Assembly: GCA_039933015.1 (NCBI GenBank)
Contig: JBDTOX010000075.1
Coordinates: 1-6,175 of the forward strand
Source: JBDTOX01 sp039933015
GTDB lineage: Bacteria; Pseudomonadota; Gammaproteobacteria; Burkholderiales; Methylophilaceae
Reading direction: 5' to 3'
Length of the DNA stretch: 6,175 nucleotides
Every line of letters begins with the position of its first letter. Position 1 is the stretch's first letter. The notes under the pieces were generated by a model. That model did no database searches, was not told the origin of the DNA, and worked only from the letters and a program-made list of their open reading frames with translations. Positions 1-5,708 of this stretch are shown here, one piece after another. Both the position numbers and the translations under genes were made by a program.

Positions 1-971
1 GAAACTGCCGTGCTAGCACCACCCATAATGCCAGCCAATGCAATGGCGCCGCTGTTATCGGCAATCACCAGCATATCGGATTGCAACTCTACAGTTTGCT
101 GATTCAGCAAGGCCAGGGATTCACCAGGCTGGGCCATACGCACACGAATATCACCTTGCAACTTGGCGGCATCGAACGCATGCAACGGCTGCCCCACTTC
201 CAGCAACACGTAATTGGTAATGTCAACTATGGCGCTGATGCTGCGCAAGCCACTGCGCTCAAGACGGCGCACCATCCAGGCAGGCGTTTTAACCTCGGCA
301 TTAACACCATTCAGCAGGCGTCCGCAATAACGCGGACACTCGGCAGGTTGTTCAACCAGCACATTCCTGCTTGTTGCTGCCTGCACAGCAACGGAGCTAA
401 CCTTGGGCAAATCCAGCACTGAGCCGGTAATCGCAGCCACCTCACGTGCTACACCTAGTATGCTTAAGCAGTCACTACGATTAGGCGTAAGTTTAAGCGT
501 AAAAAATTTGTCGTCTAGCTCCAGAAAACTACGGATATCCTGGCCAACGGCTGCATCAGCAGGCAATTCCAGCAAGCCGGTGCTTTCTTCAGCCAGTCCC
601 AGCTCCTTGGATGAGCACATCATGCCAAAAGATTCGACACCACGCACCTTGGCCTGCTTGATACTGAAGCCAGGCAGCTCTGCGCCGACCAGCGCGCATG
701 GTGCTTTCAGGCCAGCGCGGGCATTCGATGCGCCGCAAACAATCTGCAATGGCTCACCCGCACCTACATCAACACGACAAACCTGCAAGCGATCTGCATC
801 TGGATGTTTTTCGGCACTGATAATTTGGCCGATTACCACACGCGTAAATAATGCAGCAACGGGGACCGAAGCTTCGACCTCAAGGCCAGCCATGGTTAGC
901 GCGTGACTCAAGGCATCGCTATCGAGCGAAGGATTAACATATTTGCGTAGCCACTGTTCGGAAAATTGCAT
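1..971 (-). CDS. pheT: Phenylalanyl-tRNA synthetase beta subunit (5' part, truncated by the window edge)
   Basis: Seen: an uninterrupted minus-strand frame runs from ATG at 971-969 to the window edge, giving 323 complete codons. It begins MQFSEQWLRKYVNPSLD, the usual PheT start. Residues ~39-148 match the EMAP/OB-fold tRNA-binding domain, with the segment HPDADRLQVCRVD near residue 58. Conserved NRSDCLS follows near residue 180, then the B3/B4 region with ISAIVDITNYV and GQPLHAFD, and GIMGG at ~314-318. Known: PheT pairs with PheS as an (alpha-beta)2 enzyme charging tRNA-Phe in the cytoplasm. The beta subunit binds tRNA, and its B3/B4 domain edits mischarged Tyr-tRNA-Phe. The family is ~790-800 residues, so about 60% lies outside the window. 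The ribosome binding site is weak (an AGAG ~6 bases before ATG). It follows pheS after an unusually long 120-base gap. Confidence 0.98.
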   Translation of the reverse strand, partial: MQFSEQWLRKYVNPSLDSDALSHALTMAGLEVEASVPVAALFTRVVIGQIISAEKHPDADRLQVCRVDVGAGEPLQIVCGASNARAGLKAPCALVGAELPGFSIKQAKVRGVESFGMMCSSKELGLAEESTGLLELPADAAVGQDIRSFLELDDKFFTLKLTPNRSDCLSILGVAREVAAITGSVLDLPKVSSVAVQAATSRNVLVEQPAECPRYCGRLLNGVNAEVKTPAWMVRRLERSGLRSISAIVDITNYVLLEVGQPLHAFDAAKLQGDIRVRMAQPGESLALLNQQTVELQSDMLVIADNSGAIALAGIMGGASTAV

Positions 972-994
972 GTTGGCTCTAATTAAATTGTTTT

Positions 995-1020
995 AAAAAG
1001 CGCAGCTCGTTGTAGCTACG
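995..1020 (-). terminator. Terminator-like hairpin in the pheS-pheT gap (tentative)
   Basis: On the minus strand, CGTAGCT and AGCTGCG can pair over a 6-base loop with one A·C mismatch, and CTTTTTAAAA follows directly. The shape resembles a weak intrinsic terminator or attenuator 24 bases upstream of the pheT start. The stem is short and imperfect, so it may only pause polymerase, stabilise the mRNA end or mean nothing. A second possible stem (CAGCCG with CGGCTG, 18-base loop, 1038-1067) lies just upstream in the same gap. Confidence 0.3.
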
Positions 1021-1091
1021 TCATAACGCGACAATAACAGCCGCACTAGACTCCACTGAAACGGCTGCATTGATTAAGTTTGAAAAAACAC

Positions 1092-2075
1092 TCATGAAAA
1101 CTGCTTCAGGAATCTCAGGTCGTTTTCAAAAAACAAGCGCAGGTCGTTTACGCCATAGCGCAGCATGGTCAGGCGCTCTACGCCTAGACCAAAGGCGAAA
1201 CCACGGTATTTCTCGCTGTCGATACCGACATGCCGGAACACTTCTGGATGCACCATGCCACAACCGCCGATTTCCAGCCAACCATCGCCCCAGCTCATAT
1301 CCATCTCGGCAGAAGGCTCGGTAAATGGAAAAAACGAAGGACGGAAACGCACCTGCAAATCATCACGCTCAAAAAAGCGCTGCAGAAAATCCTGTACGAC
1401 ACCTTTGAGGTTGGCGAAACTGATATCTTCGTCGACCCATAAACCTTCCACCTGATGAAACATAGGCGAATGGGTGGCATCGGAATCCACGCGGTAAACC
1501 CGACCTGGCGCAATTATCTTCAATGGCGGGGTCTTGTCCTGCATGTAATGCACTTGCACAGGTGAAGTATGCGTACGCAACACGTGCCTGTCGTCGACAT
1601 AGAAGGTGTCATGCATGGCGCGCGCCGGATGATCGTCGGGGATATTCAGCGCAGTGAAGTTATAAAAATCGGTTTCGATTTCCGGGCCTTCTGCAACTTC
1701 AAAACCTATCGAGCGGAACAGTTCTTCTACCCGGGCCAGTGTCAGCGATACCGGATGCAGGCCACCCTTAGCGTTACTGCGTGCTGGCAAGGTTACGTCC
1801 AACGCTTCACTTGCCAGCTGTTGCACCTGCTCAGCGAGCAGAATAGCGTCGCGCCTGGCTTTTAGCGCTTCTTCAACTGCCTGTTTGACCACATTAATGG
1901 CAGCACCTGCCGCCGGACGCTCTTCAGCCGAGAGCTTGCCCAAGCCTTTAAGGGCTTCGGTCAACGCTCCGCTTTTACCGAGATAGCGCGCCTTGGCTTG
2001 CTCCAGATCGGTGATGGATGTGCAAGCGGCAAAGTCCGCTTTAACTTCTGGCAGGATTTGTTCTAATTTTTGCAT
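1092..2075 (-). CDS. pheS: Phenylalanyl-tRNA synthetase alpha subunit
   Basis: This is the catalytic subunit that activates phenylalanine with ATP and charges tRNA-Phe together with PheT. Starting at ATG 2075-2073 it is 327 residues, the same length as the E. coli protein. Seen: an N-terminal coiled-coil tRNA-binding arm covers residues ~1-90, including ARYLGKSGALTEALK near residue 30. The class II core follows, with motif 2 as GRVYRVDSDATHSPMFHQVE (R and the HSPMFHQ loop), the Phe-pocket segment FRPSFFPFTEPSAE, and motif 3 in GFAFGLGVERLTMLRYGV. The small Ala of FAFG sits where the E. coli specificity residue Ala294 lies. The frame is open upstream to 2153, but the extension does not resemble the family. 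No clear Shine-Dalgarno precedes the chosen ATG (GGCACAATATAAAT). A strong terminator separates it from rplT, so it probably has its own promoter. Confidence 0.98.
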   Translation of the reverse strand: MQKLEQILPEVKADFAACTSITDLEQAKARYLGKSGALTEALKGLGKLSAEERPAAGAAINVVKQAVEEALKARRDAILLAEQVQQLASEALDVTLPARSNAKGGLHPVSLTLARVEELFRSIGFEVAEGPEIETDFYNFTALNIPDDHPARAMHDTFYVDDRHVLRTHTSPVQVHYMQDKTPPLKIIAPGRVYRVDSDATHSPMFHQVEGLWVDEDISFANLKGVVQDFLQRFFERDDLQVRFRPSFFPFTEPSAEMDMSWGDGWLEIGGCGMVHPEVFRHVGIDSEKYRGFAFGLGVERLTMLRYGVNDLRLFFENDLRFLKQFS

Positions 2076-2094
2076 ATTTATATTGTGCCATAGG

Positions 2095-2110
2095 GCGTTT
2101 TCATAAACGC
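2095..2110 (-). promoter_or_regulatory. Small hairpin in the pheS leader (tentative)
   Basis: GCGTTT and AAACGC form a perfect 6-bp stem with a four-base loop, ending 19 bases upstream of the pheS ATG. It has no T-run after it, so it is not an intrinsic terminator. It could affect ribosome access to a start that lacks a clear Shine-Dalgarno, but this is inference from position only. Confidence 0.25.
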
Positions 2111-2158
2111 TGCGCGCGTGAGGCGAGCTAGCGCCACATACTAATAAAACCAAGTCCT

Positions 2159-2188
2159 ATCATACAGATAGGCACTGTTTTGAGAGAA
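2159..2188 (-). promoter_or_regulatory. Candidate sigma70-type promoter for pheST (weak)
   Basis: A -10-like TATGAT (2164-2159, five of six consensus bases) has TTCTCT (2188-2183, about three of six) 18 bases upstream on the minus strand. Transcription would start ~80 bases before the pheS ATG. The -10 overlaps a perfect small inverted repeat, CCTATC/GATAGG, which could be coincidental. A promoter is needed somewhere in 2076-2241 if the rplT terminator works, but this exact site is a guess. Confidence 0.3.
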
Positions 2189-2241
2189 CTTGAGCTATAA
2201 AATAGACCGCCCACGCAGATGAATCCATGAAAATACCCATA

Positions 2242-2270
2242 AAAAAAGGAGGCTCTAGGCCTCCTTTTTT
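2242..2270 (-). terminator. Strong intrinsic terminator after rplT
   Basis: A perfect 12-bp stem (AAAAAAGGAGGC with GCCTCCTTTTTT) closes a five-base loop and ends in a T-run on both strands, 12 bases beyond the rplT stop codon. It should end transcripts of thrS-infC-rpmI-rplT. Because it is symmetrical it would also stop any plus-strand transcript. Its position implies that pheST is transcribed separately or only by read-through. Confidence 0.93.
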
Positions 2271-2282
2271 CAAGATTGCGAA

Positions 2283-2642
2283 TTACGCAGCGAGACCGGA
2301 TTTAGCCAATTCAACAAACTTGGCAAAAGCCGGCTTGTCGAATACGGCCAGATCAGCCAACACCTTACGATCCACTTCAACAGCTGATTTTTTCAGGCCG
2401 TTCATGAAACGGCTGTAGGTCAGGCCGAACTCGCGAGAACCTGCATTGATACGTGCAATCCACAATGCGCGGAACTGGCGCTTTTTCTGACGACGGTCAC
2501 GATATGCGTATTGACCAGCCTTCATCACCGCCTGTTTGGCGACGCGATATACGTTCTTGCGACGGCCACGATAACCCTTGGCAGCGTCTAAAACTTTCTT
2601 ATGACGTGCACGGGCAATGACACCACGTTTGACTCTAGGCAT
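2283..2642 (-). CDS. rplT: 50S ribosomal protein L20
   Basis: L20 is a 23S rRNA-binding protein needed early in large-subunit assembly. Seen: 119 residues, the usual length. It starts with the classic basic extension MPRVKRGVIARARHKK and continues AAKGYRGRRKNVYRVAKQAV. The helical segment with RRQKKRQFRALWIARINA follows (~residues 49-66), then the globular C-terminal domain containing YSRFMNGLKKS. The ATG at 2642 has a good Shine-Dalgarno (GGGAG, 8 bases upstream). It lies only 12 bases after rpmI, suggesting coupled translation. Known: in E. coli and Bacillus, L20 represses its own operon by binding the mRNA upstream of rpmI. Whether that happens here cannot be read from the protein. It is the last gene before the terminator at 2242-2270. 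Confidence 0.98.
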   Translation of the reverse strand: MPRVKRGVIARARHKKVLDAAKGYRGRRKNVYRVAKQAVMKAGQYAYRDRRQKKRQFRALWIARINAGSREFGLTYSRFMNGLKKSAVEVDRKVLADLAVFDKPAFAKFVELAKSGLAA

Positions 2643-2654
2643 GCTCTATCTCCC

Positions 2655-2852
2655 TTATTGTGTCGGCATCATAGCGCGTACGCGCTTGACGTCAGTTGAG
2701 GAAACGATCGCCGTGCCGCGCAGCTTGCGCTTTTGCTTGGTGGTCTTCTTGGTGAGGATGTGACGCAGGTGCGAATGGGTACGCTTGACCTTGCCATTCC
2801 CCAAGAACTTGAAGCGCTTTTTGGCGCCGCTCTTGGTCTTCATTTTTGGCAT
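2655..2852 (-). CDS. rpmI: 50S ribosomal protein L35
   Basis: L35 is a small, very basic protein of the large ribosomal subunit. Seen: 65 residues, the normal length. It starts MPKMKTKSGAKKRFK and contains the conserved GKVKRTHSHLRHILTKKTTKQKRKLR core (the run HSHLRH is typical), with a short C-terminal tail ending MMPTQ. The ATG at 2852-2850 is preceded by a strong Shine-Dalgarno, AGGAG. It sits 99 bases after infC and 12 before rplT, the standard infC-rpmI-rplT order. The upstream 99-base spacer is where an L20-binding control site would be expected. Confidence 0.98.
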   Translation of the reverse strand: MPKMKTKSGAKKRFKFLGNGKVKRTHSHLRHILTKKTTKQKRKLRGTAIVSSTDVKRVRAMMPTQ

Positions 2853-2951
2853 TTTGTTCTCCTAAAGGACAATTTAAATGAGCGATCGGGCATGCCGGTA
2901 TGGCCGCGTCGCTACAGCTTGGGTACATCTCACTACAACCACATAAATTTA
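2853..2951 (-). promoter_or_regulatory. infC-rpmI leader, possible L20 autoregulatory region
   Basis: This 99-base spacer is longer than needed for a ribosome binding site and contains pairable segments. AGCGA pairs with TCGCT (2909-2913 with 2881-2885) around a GC-rich loop that holds the palindrome GGCATGCC (2889-2896). An outer AATTTA near the infC stop could pair with TAAATT close to the rpmI ribosome binding site. Known: L20 controls rpmI-rplT through structured RNA at this place in E. coli and Bacillus. That this structure binds L20 is inference from location and foldability. I did not recognise a copy of the 23S binding site. Confidence 0.4.
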
Positions 2952-3476
2952 TTACTTCTGTTTTTTATGGGGGCCAAGCACCATAACCATTTGCCGGCCT
3001 TCCATTTTCGGGAATTGTTCCACCACCGCATACTCCTGAAGATCAGCTTCGACGCGCTTGAGCAACGCCAAACCAAATTCCTGATGGGTGATTTCACGGC
3101 CACGGAAACGTAAAGTTACCTTGGCTTTATCCCCTTCCTGCAAGAAACGTATCAGATTACGCACTTTAATCTGATAGTCTCCCTCGTCCGTTCCCGGACG
3201 GAACTTCACTTCTTTTACTTGAACCTGCTTTTGCTTAAGACGGGCTTCGTGCTGCTTTTTACTCTCGGCATATTTGAATTTACCGTAATCCATCAGGCGG
3301 CATACAGGCGGCGCAGCTTGCGGGGCAATTTCAACCAGATCGATATCGGTCTCTTCCGCCTTGGCTAACGCTTCATTCAAACTGACGATGCCGAGCGGCT
3401 CGCCATCCACACCCACTAAACGAATCTGAGGTGCTGTAATGTCACCGTTGATCCGTACTTCTTTGTCTTGAGCTAT
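2952..3476 (-). CDS. infC: Translation initiation factor IF3, with apparent AUA start codon
   Basis: IF3 binds the 30S subunit, prevents premature joining with 50S and checks start codon and initiator tRNA. Seen: the N-domain contains IRLVGVDGEPLGIVSLNEAL and EIAPQAAPPVCRLMDYGKFKYAESKK. The C-domain contains KEVKFRPGTDEGDYQIKVRN and ends EGRQMVMVLGPHKKQK. No ATG, GTG or TTG covers the normal N-terminus: the first GTG (3416) would remove the conserved (M)AQDKEVRINGDITAPQ segment. AUA at 3476-3474 sits 8 bases after a good AGGAG and gives 174 residues, a normal length. Known: E. coli infC starts with AUU, which IF3 itself discriminates against, giving autoregulation. An AUA start would do the same job. 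It lies 26 bases after thrS in the same unit. Confidence 0.97.
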   Translation of the reverse strand: MAQDKEVRINGDITAPQIRLVGVDGEPLGIVSLNEALAKAEETDIDLVEIAPQAAPPVCRLMDYGKFKYAESKKQHEARLKQKQVQVKEVKFRPGTDEGDYQIKVRNLIRFLQEGDKAKVTLRFRGREITHQEFGLALLKRVEADLQEYAVVEQFPKMEGRQMVMVLGPHKKQK

Positions 3477-3484
3477 CGCAAATT

Positions 3485-3489
3485 CTCCT
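3485..3489 (-). promoter_or_regulatory. infC ribosome binding site that fixes the AUA start
   Basis: AGGAG lies 8 bases before AUA (3476-3474), in the short thrS-infC gap. The downstream in-frame GTG at 3416 has no comparable site, and the out-of-frame TTG just after the AGGAG meets a stop at once. The site therefore supports AUA as the true start. Confidence 0.85.
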
Positions 3490-3502
3490 ATTCAATAAAA
3501 AG

Positions 3503-5431
3503 TCAGGCCGCGCCACCCTGAGCTTCAACTCTGGTGTTAATTTCACCTTGCAAGCGCTCTATGAACGCCTGCAACGGCATGGAACCCAGGTCTTCACCCT
3601 TTCGAGTACGCACGGCCACTTGCCCGCTTTGCATTTCTCGCTCACCCGCAATCAGCAAGTAAGGCAACTTCTGCAAGCTATGTTCACGTATTTTATAGGT
3701 TATTTTCTCATTTCTCAAGTCCGACTCAACACGGAAGCCATTTTTCTTGAGTTCTGCGATCACTTGAGACACATATTCAGCTTGGCCATCAGAGATATTT
3801 AGCACCATGGCTTGTATTGGTGCGAGCCAGGCTGGCATGGCACCAGCGTAATGTTCTATGAGTATGCCAATAAAGCGCTCCATAGAGCCAACAATGGCAC
3901 GGTGGAGCATCACCGGATGTTTACGTGTATTGTCTTCCGCCACGTATTCAGCGCCCAAGCGCTCCGGCAGATTAAAATCGAGCTGAATGGTGCCGCATTG
4001 CCACAAGCGCCCCAGGCTGTCTTTCAGCGTGAACTCGACCTTGGGGCCATAGAAGGCGCCTTCTCCCGGCTGAATCTCGAAGGCCAACGTGCTTTGCTTG
4101 AGCGCCGCTTCCAGCGCGGCTTCCGCCTTGTTCCAAGTTTCGTCGGAGCCGACGCGTTTATCGGGACGTGTGGACAGCTTGACCAGCACTTCGTTGAAAC
4201 CGAAATCACCATAGGCCTGGTACAGCATCTTGATAAAGGCCGCGACTTCCGCCTGCACCTGATCTTCGGTACAGAAGATATGCGCATCGTCCTGGGTAAA
4301 GCCGCGTACGCGCATTAGCCCGTGCAACGCACCGGAAGGCTCATTGCGATGACAAGAGCCAAACTCGGCCAAGCGTAGCGGCAAATCGCGGTAGCTATGC
4401 AGCCCGCTATTGAAAATCTGGATATGCCCCGGGCAATTCATCGGCTTTACCGCATAGTCACGGTTTTCCGAAGCAGTCGTGAACATGCTTTCACGGTAGT
4501 TTTGCCAATGGCCGGATTTTTCCCATAGTGTCCTGTCCATCACCAAGGGCGTGCGCACTTCCTGGTAATCATGCGCACGGAACATGTTACGCATGTACTG
4601 CTCTACTTCTTGCCACAGGCTCCAGCCGCGGGGATGCCAGAACACCATGCCAGGCGCTTCGTCCTGCATGTGGAAGAAATGGAGCTGCTTACCCAGCTTG
4701 CGATGATCACGCTTTTCAGCTTCTTCCAGCATATGCAGGTAAGCATCGAGCTCTTCTTTTTTCGCCCAGGCGGTGCCGTATATGCGCTGCAGCATTTCGT
4801 TATTGGAATCGCCGCGCCAGTAAGCGCCCGCCAATTTCATGAGCTTAAAAGCTTTCAGCTTACCGGTGGACGGCACATGCGGGCCGCGGCAAAGATCTGT
4901 GAAGCTACCTTCCGTGTAGAGCGAAACGTCTTCGCCAGCAGGAATGGAAGCAATAATCTCGGCCTTGTAATGCTCGCCGATAGACTTGAAGTAAGCCACC
5001 GCTTGGTCACGCGGCAATACTTTACGGGTTACCTGCTCGTCTTTCTTGGCAAGCTCGACCATTTTCTTTTCGATGGCTTCAAGGTCTTCTGGCGTAAACG
5101 GGCGCTTGTAGGAAAAGTCGTAGTAAAAACCGTTTTCGATGACAGGGCCGATGGTGACTTGCGCATCGGGAAACAGCTCTTTGACGGCATAGGCTAGCAA
5201 GTGTGCCGTGGAATGACGAATAACCTCCAGACCATCGGCATCACGCTCGGTGATAATGGCTAAATCAACATCTTCAGCAATCTGATATGAGGTATCAACG
5301 ATTGTTCCATTGACCTTACCCGCCAATGCGGCGCGTGCAAGACCAGCGCCGATGCTTTGTGCAACTTCGGCAACGGTAACAGGCACATCGAACTTGCGTT
5401 CGGAGCCATCAGGTAAGCGGATAACCGGCAT
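3503..5431 (-). CDS. thrS: Threonyl-tRNA synthetase
   Basis: ThrRS charges tRNA-Thr and edits Ser-tRNA-Thr in the cytoplasm. From ATG 5431 it is 642 residues, the E. coli length. Seen: an N-terminal TGS domain (MPVIRLPDGSERKF, residues 1-~62). The editing domain has HSTAH (H73, H77) and CRGPH (C181, H185). The class II core has motif 2 as FGSCHRNEPSGALHG (~357-371) and motif 3 around GSMERF (~515-520). The zinc ligands C333 (MNCPGH), H384 (DDAHIF) and H510 (MLHRAI) all fit. The anticodon-binding domain occupies ~540-642, with SDLRNEKITYKIREH. The frame is open upstream to a TTG at 5464, but that lies inside a terminator stem. ATG 5431 has GGAAGAG 4 bases upstream and begins as the family does. 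It is first in the thrS-infC-rpmI-rplT unit. Confidence 0.98.
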   Translation of the reverse strand: MPVIRLPDGSERKFDVPVTVAEVAQSIGAGLARAALAGKVNGTIVDTSYQIAEDVDLAIITERDADGLEVIRHSTAHLLAYAVKELFPDAQVTIGPVIENGFYYDFSYKRPFTPEDLEAIEKKMVELAKKDEQVTRKVLPRDQAVAYFKSIGEHYKAEIIASIPAGEDVSLYTEGSFTDLCRGPHVPSTGKLKAFKLMKLAGAYWRGDSNNEMLQRIYGTAWAKKEELDAYLHMLEEAEKRDHRKLGKQLHFFHMQDEAPGMVFWHPRGWSLWQEVEQYMRNMFRAHDYQEVRTPLVMDRTLWEKSGHWQNYRESMFTTASENRDYAVKPMNCPGHIQIFNSGLHSYRDLPLRLAEFGSCHRNEPSGALHGLMRVRGFTQDDAHIFCTEDQVQAEVAAFIKMLYQAYGDFGFNEVLVKLSTRPDKRVGSDETWNKAEAALEAALKQSTLAFEIQPGEGAFYGPKVEFTLKDSLGRLWQCGTIQLDFNLPERLGAEYVAEDNTRKHPVMLHRAIVGSMERFIGILIEHYAGAMPAWLAPIQAMVLNISDGQAEYVSQVIAELKKNGFRVESDLRNEKITYKIREHSLQKLPYLLIAGEREMQSGQVAVRTRKGEDLGSMPLQAFIERLQGEINTRVEAQGGAA

Positions 5432-5460
5432 TAGACTCTTCCGTACAACTCGTAAAAATA

Positions 5461-5485
5461 ACAAAAGCCGCTAAACGGCTTTTGT
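5461..5485 (-). terminator. Perfect hairpin terminator between the tRNA-like remnant and thrS
   Basis: ACAAAAGCCG and CGGCTTTTGT form a perfect 10-bp stem with a five-base loop, followed on the minus strand by TATTTTT. It ends only 29 bases before the thrS ATG. It lies 7 bases beyond the tRNA-like 3' end, so it probably began as the terminator of an ancestral tRNA. In its present place any thrS transcript starting upstream must pass through it, so it may act as an attenuator. The A/T-rich flanks also allow termination on the plus strand. Confidence 0.8.
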
Positions 5486-5492
5486 TCAGTAT

Positions 5493-5531
5493 TGGTCGGC
5501 GCGGTCGGACTCGAACTGACAACGCCACTAT
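5493..5531 (-). pseudogene. Remnant of a tRNA 3' half (tRNA-Val-like), possible old attachment site
   Basis: The minus strand ends in a canonical 3' part of a tRNA: T-stem GTCAG/CCGAC (one A·C mismatch), T-loop TTCGAGT, acceptor 3' strand CGCGCCG, discriminator A and CCA (5495-5493). No matching 5' acceptor strand, D-arm or proper anticodon arm lies upstream, so it cannot be a working tRNA. Aligned by eye to tRNA-Val at 6124, the similarity reaches back to the 3' side of the anticodon loop. About 31 of 40 positions agree with one gap, and GTTCGAGTCC and CGCGCC are identical. It has the same orientation as tRNA-Val. A 3'-half duplication of this kind is what tRNA-targeting integrases leave. 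Decay of a tandem tRNA copy is the alternative. Confidence 0.65.
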
Positions 5532-5534
5532 ATA

Positions 5535-5558
5535 GCAAATAATGACGCGCATTATTGC
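5535..5558. repeat. Imperfect inverted repeat beside the tRNA remnant
   Basis: GCAAATAATG and CATTATTGC pair as a 9-bp stem with one bulged A around a five-base ACGCG loop. No T-run follows on either strand, so it is not a clear terminator. It lies 4 bases from the tRNA-like remnant and overlaps the candidate thrS -10 element. It could be a protein-binding site, an attachment-site arm or chance. Confidence 0.45.
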
Positions 5559-5580
5559 ATAAACTGAGAAATACGAACAA
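5551..5580 (-). promoter_or_regulatory. Candidate sigma70-type promoter for thrS operon (tentative)
   Basis: AATAAT (5556-5551, five of six bases of the -10 consensus) has TTGTTC (5580-5575, three of six of the -35) 18 bases upstream on the minus strand. Transcription would begin ~110 bases before thrS, placing the tRNA remnant and the hairpin at 5461-5485 in the leader. This is a by-eye match in an A/T-rich stretch, so it is uncertain. Confidence 0.33.
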
Positions 5581-5614
5581 GTTAAACCAAATAGCGCGGC
5601 CTATCTCCATGGGT

Positions 5615-5636
5615 TAGTGCGCACTAGACTAGTCTA
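5615..5636. repeat. Two overlapping perfect 12-bp palindromes
   Basis: TAGTGCGCACTA (5615-5626) and TAGACTAGTCTA (5625-5636) are both perfect palindromes and share the two bases TA at their junction. Neither is followed by a T-run. Paired dyads with centres 10 bases (about one helical turn) apart are typical of operators bound by two repressor dimers, but no regulator gene is visible here. Confidence 0.6.
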
Positions 5637-5708
5637 ATTGTCGGGGGGCTCAAAATGCAGCCTGACATTGTTGATCCCTGCTTATGCAGAAGCTCGCATA
5701 GAAACATG

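Larger units (their letters stand above)
5532..5708. other. Non-coding stretch between tRNA remnant and epsL-like pseudogene
   Basis: I see no supportable gene here. A minus-strand open frame at 5624-5827 has no recognisable protein features and overlaps the frameshifted pseudogene in another frame. Apart from the inverted repeat, the candidate promoter and the two palindromes listed separately, nothing is recognisable. It is best read as decayed intergenic or mobile-element sequence. Confidence 0.6.

Noticed and set aside
403..906. 167-residue plus-strand open frame inside pheT
   Set aside because: Antisense shadow of the intact pheT frame; Ser/Arg/Thr-rich with no family resemblance.
2076..2153. 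26-codon N-terminal extension of pheS from TTG 2153
   Set aside because: The extension is unlike PheS; ATG 2075 gives exactly the usual 327 residues. A weak GGA before the TTG leaves slight doubt.
2160..2240. 26-codon reading frame upstream of pheS as a Phe leader peptide
   Set aside because: It has only two Phe codons, no Phe run, no ribosome binding site (it starts right after the terminator T-run), and no anti-terminator/terminator pair follows.
2952..3416. infC starting at GTG 3416 (154 residues)
   Set aside because: It would remove the conserved first 20 residues of IF3 and lacks a nearby Shine-Dalgarno; AUA at 3476 has one and gives the normal length.
3812..4318. 168-residue plus-strand open frame inside thrS
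   Set aside because: It lies wholly antisense to the well-conserved catalytic part of thrS, has no recognisable domain and no ribosome binding site that stands out.
4571..5197. 208-residue plus-strand open frame inside thrS
   Set aside because: Antisense to the thrS editing and catalytic regions; its length follows from thrS codon bias, and the composition is not protein-like.
5432..5464. N-terminal extension of thrS from TTG 5464
   Set aside because: The extra 11 codons start inside a terminator stem and do not match ThrRS, which begins MPVIRLPDGS here.
5493..5570. A complete functional tRNA at the remnant
   Set aside because: No 5' acceptor strand CGGCGCG, no D-arm consensus and no seven-base anticodon loop can be placed upstream of the T-arm.
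5535..5636. dif-like XerCD site or integron attC
   Set aside because: The inverted repeats do not match the dif core arrangement, and although a GTTAAAC lies at 5581 no properly paired attC arms or integrase gene are present.
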